Shown here: positions 47,206 through 58,691 of the stretch, piece after piece | How the letters are laid out: each line of letters opens with the position of its first letter | Numbering within the stretch: position 1 is the first letter of the stretch | NCBI GenBank assembly: GCA_020746875.1 | Contig: JAGTJL010000007.1 | Coordinates: 372,001 to 436,000 of the forward strand | Source: Rhexocercosporidium sp. MPI-PUGE-AT-0058 | Lineage: Eukaryota; Ascomycota; Leotiomycetes; Helotiales | Length of the DNA stretch: 64,000 bases | Reading direction: 5' to 3' | Notes under the pieces: model-generated | The model's input: only the letters and a program-made list of their open reading frames with translations | Databases searched by the model: none | Told to the model about the DNA's origin: nothing | Translations under genes and position numbers: made by a program

Positions 47206-48794
47206 TCAAAGCTCAGTACCCACAGTAGGCGTCGACTCACCCCCATCCCCACTCTCATGACCCTTTCCCCTCTTCCACGGCAACATCACCCACAACAGCG
47301 CCATCACAACCAGTAACGCCAAAATAATAGGCTGCAGCGTCTTAACACCCTTCCTCTGCGCAACAGCTCCCACCATAAACGGAAAAATTGCACCGCCACT
47401 GCCTCCAAACGCAGTCCCGAACCCAATACAGCCAACATGCAAGTCGCGCGGGAGGAGTTTCGTTACGATTACGATGGCGGTGGGGAACATGGGGCCCATG
47501 AAGGCGCCGAGGAGAGAGACGGCGACGGCTGAGACGACGAGGTTAGGGACTAGCCAGAAGATGAGCTCGAGGGCGAAGGAGAGCCCGAGGTAGAGGATCA
47601 CGGCGGGGTATTCGCCTAGCCGCGAGGTTAGGTAGGGGAGGAGGAGGCGGCCGAGGGTCATGCCGCCCCAGAAAGCGGTTGATGTTGCGGAGGAGGCGAA
47701 GGGTGCTGCACCACGGATTTTGGTCATGAAGGTTATGATCCAGCCGCCGAGGGAGACTTTCACATTGGTGGGACTGTCAGTAGCACTCTTAAGTCACATA
47801 AAGAGGGAAATATACCTTCAGCACCGACGTAGGCGAAGATGAAGAAACAGAAGAGCCAAGTCACTTTTGATTTCAGCGCTTGACGTGTTCGTCCTGTGCT
47901 GGAGTTAGAATCGCGCGGGTTTTCCGCTTCGTAGACTGCTCCAGTCTGCTTCCAGAACGTGAACGAGGAGGTGACGAATTCGACTGTCGAGGCAGCAATC
48001 TAGTCTTAGTAAGTACTTGAGCTTATCGAAGAGAGAGGAAGGGATACTTACCATGAGATAATAGAAGCCATACCATCCAAGACCGGACTTTTGGATCAGA
48101 GCCGTGGCGATCAACGGGGAGACTGTAGCACCTAGCGAGTAAGACGAGTGCAAGAATCCTTGTACTTCGTTCGCGTTCGCCATGTTTCCCAACCATGCAC
48201 ACCATGCTGCATCGATGAGGCCATTTCCAAAGCCAACAAAGATGAACATTACAACCACGACTGGGTAAGGTGGATGGACGGCGACGACGACGTAGGGTAT
48301 CACATGACAGAGAGGTCCGACGAAAGCTACACCTCGCTGACCGAATCGAACATGGACTGAGTTATTCGCGATGGAAGCGAGCGAGTAGCCTGCAAATGGG
48401 GCCAAGAAAATCAGGGAGACGATGGTGTAGTTGAGGCCGTAGTATGGTTCCAGATGTGGAATCAGTGCCTGTTTCGTCAAAATACATATATAACAGATAA
48501 AAGTCTGGGAACACTTACACCGAATGAACCATCATTCATGCCAACGACGAAGAACGACCAGAAAGTAGCAAAGACTCTCCATTTGTTCCCAGAAGGAGAG
48601 TTCCATTGCTGCTTCACTTCTACGGCTTGCATGGAAGGAAGGGAATCCTGTCGGATCTCTTCTAGGTCTGACACCCCTAGCTTTCTTTCTGAGAGAGTCT
48701 GAGATGGAGGGTAGGATTGAAGCTCGATGACATTGCCACTGCCATTGCCAGCAGCGCTTGATGACTCGGCTTGGGTCATGGTGTATGTTGCCAT
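47206..48794 (-). CDS. MFS transporter, fungal 12-span type (Bsc6-like)
   Basis: Major facilitator membrane transporter, substrate unknown; resembles the fungal group around yeast Bsc6 and fucose-permease-like MFS proteins. Four exons, 48794-48519, 48468-48052, 47999-47816 and 47756-47206, join in phase to 475 residues. The cytosolic N-terminus is about 75 residues, Ser-rich. The first span starts VFATFWSFFVVGMNDGSFG, followed by ALIPHLEPYYGLNYTIVSLIFL. GFGNGLIDAAWCAWLGNM and GFLHSSYSLGATVSPLIAT are the conserved loops of this group. The second half begins after a hydrophilic loop (about 235-265) with WLFCFFIFAYVGAEGVSLGGWI. The short hydrophilic C-tail has no motif. MATYTM was chosen as start because the upstream ATG adds a hydrophobic run unlike the family. 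Confidence 0.88.
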
Positions 48795-49663
48795 GATGGT
48801 TGACCAGAAGAAAGCAAAAGATACAAAGAAATGTCTGAATAAACAACACGAAGCCTTCAACAAGAGGCACTCGGCCGGTTTATATCTCTCGCTCTATTGC
48901 TCGTACCTTTCCCCTTCCACTTCCGCTTTTCCTTCCCCAGAATACCAAAACATCGAAAGAGTGGGGTAAAGGGGCGGGAAACTCGCGCCGCCTTCCTTCT
49001 TGCTGACATGTGGGGAGATGATCGTCAAGATCCATAATTCTTGGCATGAGTCAAAACCCGAGATTCTGCCGTCGTTTAACTTCTGTTATGATTGTCCTTG
49101 TGATGTCGAATTTCGCCTTCGTAAGCCAGATGAGTAATTCCATCAAGAGAAATGTCCAATGTGTCATTATCTTTGCACTGTTTACGAGTCCATCCGCATA
49201 TAAGCGAGCTAGCAAATCGAGAAAGGATAGAAACACTGACAAAGAAGACCCATCTAGACCCAACCTTCCCATATTTAGTCAAGCGGCGGCTCGTCCCGCC
49301 TCGGATTCAAAGCGAGGCAACCAATCAGAAAATGCATGACGCACTTGACCAAATAGCGCTCGCCGAAGCCTAGAACCAAAAATTCAATTTCATCCAACAG
49401 GAACATTTTTATCCCGCCTCTTCTGCAGTTCCACGCAGTCACACCGCAACACAAGGGTAATTACCATATACTTGTGGACGCTCTCAAATTGAAGATCCAT
49501 GCCTCTTCAACTAGATTTTAACAGGCGTGCTCCGGATCTTCCAACTCTTTATTGCCTCAGCTAATAGTTAGCTTTCTAGTTATTTTAACGTCAAATTTTT
49601 TCCCCGCCTCCACCCCACATCGACAATTATATTGTACAGTACCTGTCTGCATTTCGCACTGCC
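48795..49663. other. Divergent promoter region between two MFS genes
   Basis: The two transporters are transcribed away from each other across about 0.87 kb. No further gene was recognised. Confidence 0.5.
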
Positions 49664-51100
49664 ATGGCGGCAACAGATTACTCTAATGAGCCATGGGGCT
49701 TGAAATGGCGCTCCAATACGCTATTCATCCTCGGCACCGTCGCAATTGGCATGTTCACTGACCTCTTCCTCTACGGGCTCGTCGTGCCCATCCTCCCATT
49801 CATCCTCGTCGACCGCATCCAAATCCCCAACGACCAAGTCCAGTACTACACCTCCCTCCTACTGGCATGCTACGCCGGCTCACAAGTCCTCTTCTCACTG
49901 GTGGCGGGCATCATCGCAGATAAGCTGCCGTCTCGACAACCTCCCTTCCTCGTTGGCCTCGCGGCTCTGTTTGGCAGCACGGCGATGTTATTCTTGGGAA
50001 CAAAAATATGGGTTCTAGTGCTCGCGCGCGTACTGCAGGGGATCAGCGCATCGGTGGTCTGGACAATTGGGCTAGCTATGGTTATGGACACAGTAGGGAG
50101 CAGCAAACTGGGCGTTACAATTGGGAGTATATTCAGTTTCATCACGGTGGGCGAATTGATCGCTCCAGTTTTCGGAGGATTGGTGTATAAGAAAGCTGGC
50201 TCTGGTGCTGTGTTTGGCACAGCTTTCGCGCTGCTGGTCGTCGATTTCCTCATGCGCTTGGTGGTCATTGAGAAGAAAGTCGCCACGAAATATGGCGTTG
50301 ATTACTCCACCGAAAGCGAGGATAGCGATTCCGAAGCAGGCGAAACGTCGCCCCTTCTTTCAAACGGAAACACAAAGGAAGAAGAGCTCGCGAAATGGAA
50401 GATACCTAAAGAACAACCGGCGTGGATCAAGAGATTTCCCATCCTGTATTGCATGGGCAACTCGCGGCTCCTAGTCTCCCTACTTGTGGCTTTCACGCAA
50501 GCTACACTTCTCGCAGTCTTTGACGCTACGATCGTGATCCAATCTAGGGATCTATTTGGATTTGACTCGTTGAAAGCAGGGTTGCTTTTCATCCCGCTCA
50601 TCCTCCCACCTCTCGTCATCGGCCCCATCGCAGGACGAGGCGTTGACAAATACGGCGCGAGGATATTCGCTACTCTAGGCCTAGCATACCTCGCTCTCCC
50701 GCTCGTTCTCCTACGAATTCCACACGCAGGTGGCTCGGCGGAGATAGTGAAGATGGCCAGTTTCCTTGGCATGTGCGGGCTAGGTCTTGCTACGATCTCA
50801 TCGCCTAGCATCGTCGAGGGAAGCTATGTCGTCGAGCAGTTCCATACTGCGAATGAGGATTTGTTCGGTGAGAATGGTCCTTATGGACAGTTTTATGCGG
50901 TGAGCAGTATGGTGTTCAGTGCGGGCTTGACTTGTGGTCCTCTCATTTCGGGGGCGTTGAGGGAGAGGGTTGGGTACGGGAATATGAATGCTGTTATGGG
51001 TGGGATGTGTGTGATTGTGAGTGTGTTGAGTTGGATGTATCTAGGGAGGATACCGAAGACTGTGAAGAGGGATAGAAGTGGTTGTTCGACTCCTAGGTAG
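49664..51100 (+). CDS. MFS transporter, vesicular-amine/multidrug (DHA1) type
   Basis: Single-exon 478-residue major facilitator protein, probably a proton-driven exporter. Twelve hydrophobic spans can be followed. Conserved parts are FTDLFLYGLVVPILPFIL in span 1, GIIADKLPSRQPPFLVGLA (motif A loop), LARVLQGISASVVWTIGLAM (span 4 motif B) and GSIFSFITVGELIAPVFGGL (motif C, antiporter-type). A central acidic loop (about 210-265, ESEDSDSEAGE) separates the halves. The second half includes GPIAGRGVDKYGAR and FYAVSSMVFSAGLTCGPLISG. This arrangement is like VMAT-related fungal DHA1 transporters. The substrate is not predictable from sequence, and no biosynthetic genes sit beside it. Confidence 0.9.
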   Translation: MAATDYSNEPWGLKWRSNTLFILGTVAIGMFTDLFLYGLVVPILPFILVDRIQIPNDQVQYYTSLLLACYAGSQVLFSLVAGIIADKLPSRQPPFLVGLAALFGSTAMLFLGTKIWVLVLARVLQGISASVVWTIGLAMVMDTVGSSKLGVTIGSIFSFITVGELIAPVFGGLVYKKAGSGAVFGTAFALLVVDFLMRLVVIEKKVATKYGVDYSTESEDSDSEAGETSPLLSNGNTKEEELAKWKIPKEQPAWIKRFPILYCMGNSRLLVSLLVAFTQATLLAVFDATIVIQSRDLFGFDSLKAGLLFIPLILPPLVIGPIAGRGVDKYGARIFATLGLAYLALPLVLLRIPHAGGSAEIVKMASFLGMCGLGLATISSPSIVEGSYVVEQFHTANEDLFGENGPYGQFYAVSSMVFSAGLTCGPLISGALRERVGYGNMNAVMGGMCVIVSVLSWMYLGRIPKTVKRDRSGCSTPR

Positions 51101-52743
51101 ATTGGATAGCTAGAATTAATGTTTATTGTTTGAAAGAACTGTTGTCTGTGTGATAGGTAGCCATGAGTACGTGAGTGTCGGCTTGCCTCGTTGGGCTTCT
51201 TGCATTTCTTCAATCTCATTTGAAAGTGAATACAAGCTAAGAGGCTCATGGCATTAGCTGATGATTAGTTCGATTTTCGTAGAATGAGACAAGTCTGCCT
51301 TAGACCCATCGACAAAAGGAAACAGATGGCATTGTCACTTCGTCAAGCATTCAACATTCTCACAGCATGAGCTCATGGGTTGGGTGTCGAGTTAAGGAAG
51401 CAGTGCTGTATTGCAGCGACCTCGATTTCCTATCCAGACTACAGCTCCCTCACTTCCAAGAATCAGCCTACTTTTTCCGTTATGCGGAAAAACACCTCGT
51501 TCGAATATAACCGAATTTGGAAATTGATCTCATTTTTGTCGCCTATCATTTCATCGTCATTTACTCGACATTAAGCATTCCTCGCATTCTCTGGCGTTGC
51601 ATTCAGATTTTACTCAAAATACCCAGCACCTACTGTATTAGAAGCGAATCCTGTGATACAACGAATAGATGTGTCCCTACCTAACTTACTAGTGTGTAGG
51701 TAACTTCAAAAGTGAGGTCTCTCCCGTAATGCTTTCTCTGTATTTGAGTTGTGCTGGAAGGTCAACTGAGTGTATTGCGTTTTGTAGCTTCGCAGGATGG
51801 GAATCGGCAAAGCAGCTAGTGGGTCCATATTCACATAACTCCTTGAAGAAATCTCATCCTCTCTTAGAAATAATTAGTGTCACTCCTGGCTAGGACGACT
51901 TCAAGAGCCAGGGTGCAAGCGACGGTACGTAAACAGGCGTCCCATCTCATTCAAACTTTGCAAGTGTCGCACCCAAGCATCACCCAGGAGCCTGAGACGT
52001 TTTGGAGGAGAGTCACGCTGTAGGAATTATTCCTTCTCCACAACACTTCACGGTTTGATGTACGGAAGTAACCAAGTATTGCACTGTAAGAGCTTGAAAA
52101 CTTTGGAGTATGATTTTGGTATTTGAAATTTTGCTTTCCAAGTGACAACAAACGCAAATGACAGTCACAATTCTTATGACAATGCATCTTCTCAACTGAC
52201 ACCTGACATCGTACATTCTGAGATCCTTGAACTACGTTTCGTTCAGATTGCGTAGATTAAGCTTTGCTTGAGCCCAACTTGCCGTGATAAGGGATTAGAT
52301 TCCTTGCATCCTGCACAAGAGATTCTTTCTCTAAGTATGTTGAACCTGAATAACAGTGATACAGCTTATGATAGCGAAAATCCTCACAGGTCTCCCTCAT
52401 ATGAGAAGCGGGAGATTCGGGGTGGAGATGGCAGGATCGTGCAACAATGCAGTTAAACACAATAATTTTGCCAATTCCGTGGCCACTGGGAATGACCACA
52501 GCTCCATCTATTTCCTGAATCTGGGCTTGGGGTCTAGTGAGTTGTAGAAGCGGGATTGTGGGATTCTATCTACATGGTATGAATGATGTGGAGGAATCCT
52601 TTGTCCCTGAAGCGAAGCGAAAGTCAATAATACTGTACTCTTGGCGACACTTGATCCTTTCTCGACGGTTCCGAGAGTGAGGTACCTGACAACATCTAGC
52701 CCACACTGAAGCAAAATCACTCGCAACCTATCTGCCGCGATGC
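51101..52743. other. Convergent intergenic region, about 1.6 kb
   Basis: Between the MFS gene and the RING2 array. Only short frames without motifs were seen. Confidence 0.45.
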
Positions 52744-53510
52744 TCATCTCCGTAAAACCATAATCCTCTCCGCCCGCTCAATTCTCATCCTCTCCTCCCG
52801 TTGTACCCTCTCCAAAATCTCCACTCTCCTCTCCCTAAACTGTTGCTCCATCGTCTCTATCTGACTCCTCATCCGATGATTCCCAGCATACCCCTCATAC
52901 TGACATGGGGGGGAGTTCCTGCTATTACTGGTGCTAGTGCTGGGGTTTGCAAAACCGGGTAAGCGCCGTCCGGTGAATTGGAAGCTGGGATTGGCTGCGT
53001 TTTGGGGATGCAAGGCACAGGTCGGGAGGTGGAAGGCTTGGAAGATGCTTTGTTCCCAGGTGACGAGGCAGAGCCAGCAGAAGGAGTGGCCGCAGAGGCC
53101 TGTTGGTTTTATATTAATATCGATGACAGATCAGACATATTTCGAGAAGCTGCAAGGCTATGGTGAGGTGATGCGCATCTACACTTACAAGTCATGTGGT
53201 TACACCCCTCTACTTTCTCCATAGCCCACAAACAGCTCGGACACGTCTTTGTATTCTCCCTGATGTAGCGCTCCGATGCTAATTCTTCCTCTCTCTGGCG
53301 CGTTTTCCGTGCTTGTATTTCTTCAGAGGATTCGGTAACATCGACAGCTGGGAGGGGTGTGTATTCTGGTGGAGGATCGTCGGGAGCCAAATCTTGAGGA
53401 GGTGATTGAAGTTGTACCTGGGGTGATACTTGATGTGGTCGTTGAGCTAGAGTTGGTATTGGACGCTGTGAGCGGAAGATCTTGGGACGTAAGAAGCAGG
53501 GCATGAACAT
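52744..53510 (-). CDS. RING2-only (half-RBR) zinc-finger protein, copy 1
   Basis: Exons 53510-53189 and 53099-52744 join in phase to 225 residues. A Pro/Gln-rich N-terminus leads to a charged helix (about 63-88, EEIQARKTRQREEELASERY). Directly after it comes TKTCPSCLWAMEKVEGCNHM, followed across the splice by TCLCGHSFCWLCLVTWEQ, a close match to RING2 of ARI/Parkin-type RBR ubiquitin ligases. The Cys of EGCNHM sits where RBR enzymes carry the ubiquitin-accepting cysteine. PTCALHPQN supplies the last C-x2-H pair. The C-terminal 70 residues are again charged and helical. There is no RING1 or IBR upstream, so E2 binding would need another partner. The intron splits the Cys codon after HMT in phase 1, as in copies 2 and 3. 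Confidence 0.82.
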
Positions 53511-53766
53511 CGTCTTGGCGATTGAGTGTTAGAATTATGAGCATATTTCACGAATCGGGAAAAAGAAGGGACAAAAAGCACGAGGAGAAGAATGTGGTCT
53601 ATTACGGTGAGTTATTTGCACTTATTCACACTACAATGTCATGGGCATACGAGTCTGTGGGTCTGCCCTGGAGAAAGCTGGTCGACTAGAAGAAGCCTCG
53701 CTAAGCTAGAAGCCAGTCTACTTACTTCCTCTAGAAATCGACTGCGTTAAGCCAAATGTCCTACCC

Positions 53767-54273
53767 TCAACTAGACGGGGCACACTTAATCTCAAAATTC
53801 GGCGTCTTGAGAGATTCCCTTATCATCTGTTCCTCCCTCGCTTTCTCCTGTAGTGTGATATAGAATTGTGGATGCATAATGCAAGTGGTTGCGTGTTGGT
53901 TCCAGGGCTTGACACAACCGTAGCAGAAGAGCTCTCCACAACGACCTACTCAAAGTCAGAGATAATCAATCGTAGGATGGTGGAAGAATACAAATGATAA
54001 AGTAGAAAGTGAGGTTGTTGATAGGATTTACTCACAGTGTATCTGGTTGCATCCTCCGTATCTCTGCACACCCGCTTGGCAACGAGGGCATCGCTTAACA
54101 TGCTGAGAGAGGTAAGCTTTGGACGCAGCTTCCTCTTTCTTGAGTCTCGCTGCTGTTTTACTGTCGGTATTGTAAAGTGTGGGAGCTGCTGGGATGGTCT
54201 TAGATTTGGAGTTAATATGAGGGTGTGCTTTTTCACCGCCCTGGAACAGATTGGAGAATGGATTGCAGGGCAT
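53767..54273 (-). CDS. RING2-only (half-RBR) zinc-finger protein, copy 2
   Basis: Exons 54273-54036 and 53945-53767 join in phase to 138 residues. After about 45 polar residues comes a helix, TAARLKKEEAASKAYLSQHV, then KRCPRCQAGVQRYGGCNQIH and, across the splice, CRCGELFCYGCVKPWNQH, with the tail TTCIMHPQF. The ligand spacing and the GGC motif equal those of copy 1, and the intron interrupts the same cysteine codon in the same phase. The C-terminal helix (LQEKAREEQMIRESLK) is shorter than in copy 1. Gene order and direction are the same, about 250 bp upstream of copy 1. The function is inferred only: possibly ubiquitin transfer or a dominant-negative decoy. Confidence 0.8.
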
Positions 54274-54664
54274 GGTGACTTTCGCTGATGGAAATGATGT
54301 GGTGATGTGAAGTGCTGAATATAGTAAGAGTGAACATGATGGATTTTTCTGGTGGTCGTCAATGAGATTGAAGCTGGCATTTGAAGTGACTTTATTCTAG
54401 TTAAGTAGTCCTCTGTGGGTGCTGTGAAAATTTAGCGAGAAATCGGACTTAGACCCCCTTCTAGCCGTGTGTGAGCCTGGTAGCGAATATTCCGGTTCTA
54501 TAATGTGACGGCCTTTTCTGGTCATTTGACAGGCTTCTAGAAGGTTTCCAGAACTAGCCTTGAACTAGCCCACAAGCTAAAGCTCGTCGGTTCCATGTTC
54601 TGTTTATAATTTCAAAATTTGGTTGGGCTCTGTGATTTCGTGGGTGACAAAGTCATCGACCCCC

Positions 54665-55193
54665 TCAAGCGATCTCAGGATGCAACAGGCACAGCTCCTC
54701 TTGAGCTTTTACCTCGCCTGCTTTCAATGGAGTATTGCAGACGAAGCAGAAATTCTGTCCACACATACCTATCACAAGTCAGCAAAGTTAATAAATCCGA
54801 CCTCTCGCATTGCCATTGAAAATGCAGTAACTATAGGCAAGTAAACACAAAAGGCGAGGCGGAGACACTTACAAACAACGGCATAGCACCCTCCATCCTC
54901 GACCTCAATCCCGTACCCACAACCAGGACACTACTTAATAACGCTTTCAATATACAACATCGACATATCGACTTCCCACTTCTGCCACTCTAGCCTATCT
55001 TGTCCGTACCCCTCCTTTCAGCTAGTCGCTGTTCCTGTCTGCGTTTCTCTATTTCCGCTTTGCGAGCTTCTCGCGTTCGGTATTTGTGGATTTTGTGCAG
55101 TGCACGAAAAATAAGGCTATAGTCTTTAAAAGCAAATAGATCCCTGAGGGCCTGAGGCTGAAATTGGGGAGACTGAAGGAAGAGGGAGCACAT
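54665..55193 (-). pseudogene. RING2-only zinc-finger gene, copy 3, broken
   Basis: The same layout as copies 1 and 2, but disrupted. An ATG-started frame (MCSLFLQSPQF ... RRQEQRLAERRG) shifts at the GGGG run near 55008-55013. The helix continues in another frame as EWQKWEVDMSMLYIESVIK, followed by an in-frame TAG where a residue before CPGC should stand. Then come CPGCGYGIEVEDGGCYAVV, an intron (GTAAGT...TTGTGATAG) splitting the next Cys codon in phase 1, MCGQNFCFVC, and the tail LCLLHPEIA with a stop. The zinc ligands and the GGC motif are intact, so the damage is recent, or an error in the sequence. A mid-gene intron would remove the TAG, but none gives the right phase. Confidence 0.7.
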
Positions 55194-55882
55194 TGTTCTG
55201 GTTGGGAGGGATGTTTGGGAGTATATGAAGAGGTGTGTGACTTGAGGATTGAAAGGTAAAAGATAGAAGTGAAGCATGTACTGGGATATATTGTCTGGGT
55301 CGCATTGCAAAGGTAGAAGAAGATCAACGAAGATGCTGAAGATACAGGCAGGCAGTCCAGGGCTCAGTTTACATCTCAATAACCTGATCACATGAATCGG
55401 TCTACTCGCGAAAATAAGCGAGGTGTATGGTTCTATTATATTGCGGCTACTAGATTGTAGTGCTGAGACAATTCCCTTACTTGCTTACGAAAAAGGGGGC
55501 CTAGAAGAACGCTAGAATATTTGGATGTTGGCACATACCGATATGCCACTTTGTTTGAGAAACCAAGTGTACACTCGCTTAATTTCCCCCTCAAAAACCG
55601 TACTTGCGATGTCACATGCAGAACACAGAAGGAAACAGAATCAAGAAAAGTACTCTAGACTTGTTCAGACAACAACAATAATTACAAGAGTGAGTCGCTA
55701 AATTATAGGAGAGTTGGAGACATACCTCCCTGCTGAAGTCCAACACTTTGCGCAAAGTTCATCTCCTATAAACAAAGTCTATTCCATAGATAACTTCTAC
55801 CATACAGTATTGACACTTCAAGATCGAACTCACAAACAAGTGTGATCTCTCATCTAAGCCCTTGTCCTCCACCACGTAACCC
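55194..55882. other. Intergenic, about 0.7 kb
   Basis: Upstream of the RING2 array and downstream of the MFS gene. No RING1- or IBR-like coding sequence was found here on the minus strand. Confidence 0.5.
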
Positions 55883-57956
55883 TCACAACGAGTACCTAAA
55901 GTACGGATTCTTCAAATCCGTCACATCCTGCTCACCCATCTCCCTCCCCAACCGTTCCATCTCCTCAGCACTAACACCACTCTCCCTCGCCTCCCTTTCC
56001 CTCTTCCTATTCTGCCACATATACCAACCCCTCCACGCACAAATGAGCAAAAACTCCATCCCTAAACAGATACTCGCACCAATCGTGCCAGGAATGTACT
56101 GCGGCGCGTCTTCAGTCCTGAAGATCTGGCTGCCGCACATGTTGCCGACGCAGTAGCCGAGGAAGGTCGAGGAGGAGATGATGGTCTTCTTGGTGCGGCC
56201 CGAGATGTTGGAAGGGATTAGGGTCCAGGCTAGGAAGAGGGAGAGGACCGTGGGGACTGTCATGAAGTAAAGGCCCCATTTTGTCCATTTGAGGTGGGGG
56301 GACGAGGGGAGGAGGGAGAGCGAGAGGAGCCCAATGAACGGGGGCAGACAAGCGAGTGCCATGATATACATGCGTCTGTTGGGGACTTTTCGGGTGTAGA
56401 AACCGACGATTACGAAGAGGATTAGGGACATGACTATGCTCGTTAGCCGAGGACTTAAGTTTGGGAGGTTGATAAATAGAAGCCTACCTGATCGCGGGAT
56501 TCCAACAAGAAGAACTTGAAGCTGGGTGAAGCCAAATGACTTATACATCAACGACCCAAATGTTGTGATGCCACTTCGAATGTCAATTAGCAAATATAAT
56601 TGCATTGGCAGGGAGTGAAAACATACCCATTAGGAACAGAGCTCAAGAAAGCGTTGAGCGTTGAGAAGTACAGAACAGGATCCTTCAAAGCCTCAGTGAC
56701 CTGATCCCAGTTCCATTTCGTGCCCGTAACATCACGTCCAGCTTTGTTACCGAGAATTCTCGCGGCACTGTAAACGCACCAGCCAGTCAGTCAGTCCATC
56801 CGCTCAACAGAATAGTGCTAGTGGGATCGTGGAGCACATACGCCATACGCTTCTCATCCTTATTCATCCACCTAACCTCCTTCGGGCTCCCTAGTAAAGC
56901 AAAACACACCAAAGCCGCCACAATAGTCGACGCACCCAAGAACAGCGAGATACATCTCCAAGCCGCAATACCGCCGTACTTCTGAGCATGCGTTCCAATA
57001 CCGTACATGACTAGGTCAGCAATGACGCCGAAACCAGCGTTTGCGGATTGGAAGAAGAGCGAGCGTGAGCTGTGCTCTTCTGTGCGATACCAGGTGCCGA
57101 TGACGAGAATGAAGCCTGGCGAAATGGTGCATTCGAAGAAGCCTTGGAGGGTGCGGAGGACCATGAGATGAGTCCAGTTCTGGGCGGCGGAGATGCAGAT
57201 TACGCAGATTCCTGAAAGGGTGGTTATTATGGGCTGGAGGGTTGTGGATTAGGATAGGAGACGCACCCCAGCATAGCATGTAGATACTTAGAGTTCGGCC
57301 AAGAGCCCAGCGTTGGAGGAGGAAGTTAGAGGGTAATTCTCCGCAGAGGTAGGCGATGTAGAACCTAGCCGCCGAGACGGTCAATATATATCCTAATCAC
57401 GGTCTTTCTGAAAGCAAATGCTACTTACATGGTAGTCAACCACTGGTACTGCTGACCCAAAAGACCTGTGTCCTCTCGAATACCGAAGAGCTGTAAAGAT
57501 TATCATGGATGAAGACCAGCGAGAAAGATATGTGCCTACTGCTTGAGTTCCCAGGGACACCTTATCAGTTTGTTGGATACCATAGCAAACCCACCTAGCT
57601 TATCAGGCAAGACTCATAATCATTGGCAGGTGCTTGGACGTACATGAGTGGCAGGAGATATCTATCAATCTTCTTGAGTAGTTTCTTGTAGTCTTCTGGG
57701 GTGTAATCTTGGTGGTACATCAGCAAGAGCACATCACCAAGATACTTCCAGTGTCTAGAATTGAAGTACGGTTGTATCATAGAACTGAGCACATACCACT
57801 CTCTCTGATCTCATCTCCCTCTTCAACAATGACAACATCGACATCTCCATCGGAAGAACTCTTGTCATTCTTCTCATCGATTGGGTACTTCTCATCAAGA
57901 GATGGCTGTTCCGACCGAATGGCCGCCGTCACGCCATGATTATTCGTAGTAGTCAT
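55883..57956 (-). CDS. MFS transporter of the allantoate/anion permease family (Dal5-like)
   Basis: Plasma-membrane proton symporter family for small organic anions and vitamins (Dal5, Tna1, Vht1 relatives). Exons 57754-57644, 57594-57540, 57490-57429, 57364-57267, 57211-56842, 56767-56627, 56573-56488 and 56433-55883 are all phase-consistent. They read KIDRYLLPLMWVCYGIQQTDK, LFGIREDTGLLGQQYQWLTT, FYIAYLCGELPSNFLLQRWA, LRTLQGFFECTISPGF and GWYMWQNRKREREA. An upstream exon, 57956-57797 (MTTTNNHGVTAAIRSEQPSL, acidic), ends at a good GTATGT donor but joins one base out of phase. An ATG at 57780 is in frame and would give 499 residues. So the start is uncertain, or the gene carries a one-base defect. 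Confidence 0.85.
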
Positions 57957-58691
57957 TATTGGAAAGGATCAAGTCGGTTCTTTCTCAAATCACAAACGAC
58001 ATGAAGTGAATGACATCTCTTTATCTCCTGTAGGGCAGTACAATTATATACACCAACATCTTGCCATCGTTATCAAAAGCAACGTAAGATAACATGGATA
58101 TGCCCGTAACGTAGCCATTGCCAAGATGATAATATGTAGGTTGGCCGCCACAGGTCAGCCAAAATGCAGGATAAGACGGATGGCGTTGCACAGAGAGGGT
58201 ATGAAGTTCTTTGTTATCTCGATGAGGAGAGTCAAGAAGCTGGGCTTCCCATCCCTCCTATCAAGGGACGTTGGTTTGTGTACCCCATTCTTGGCGCTAG
58301 ATCTTCGGAATTTCCGCCCTGTTGCTTGCATGTGTGCAATAGAAGAATGACCGGCGTGCATTTGTTTGAATGCCGGAGAACTTGCTTAATAGGATTTGCA
58401 GTACATGGATTTGCGGGGCTTGTGACGGACTTTGCAGAAAGTGATGCGCGTCGCAGTATGCACAACAAGAAAGATAAGCATTTTGGTCACAACTGTGTGA
58501 CACATGAAGTTGAAGAAATGAAAGCGACTCCCACTTGTGCAAGGCATTAGTGTTGGGACAGCTTGTCAAACCGCAATTCGCGATTGACATGTCATATTGG
58601 AGCCCATTCCCTCCTACTTACTCCCGTAACACCATCCGATCCGTATCTTGATCTTGATATAATACACCTTGCTCCATCTATCCCAAAACAC
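57957..58691. other. Intergenic, about 0.7 kb
   Basis: MFS promoter on the left, SNF5 3' flank on the right. Overlapping frames at 58126-58590 on both strands show no motif. Confidence 0.45.
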
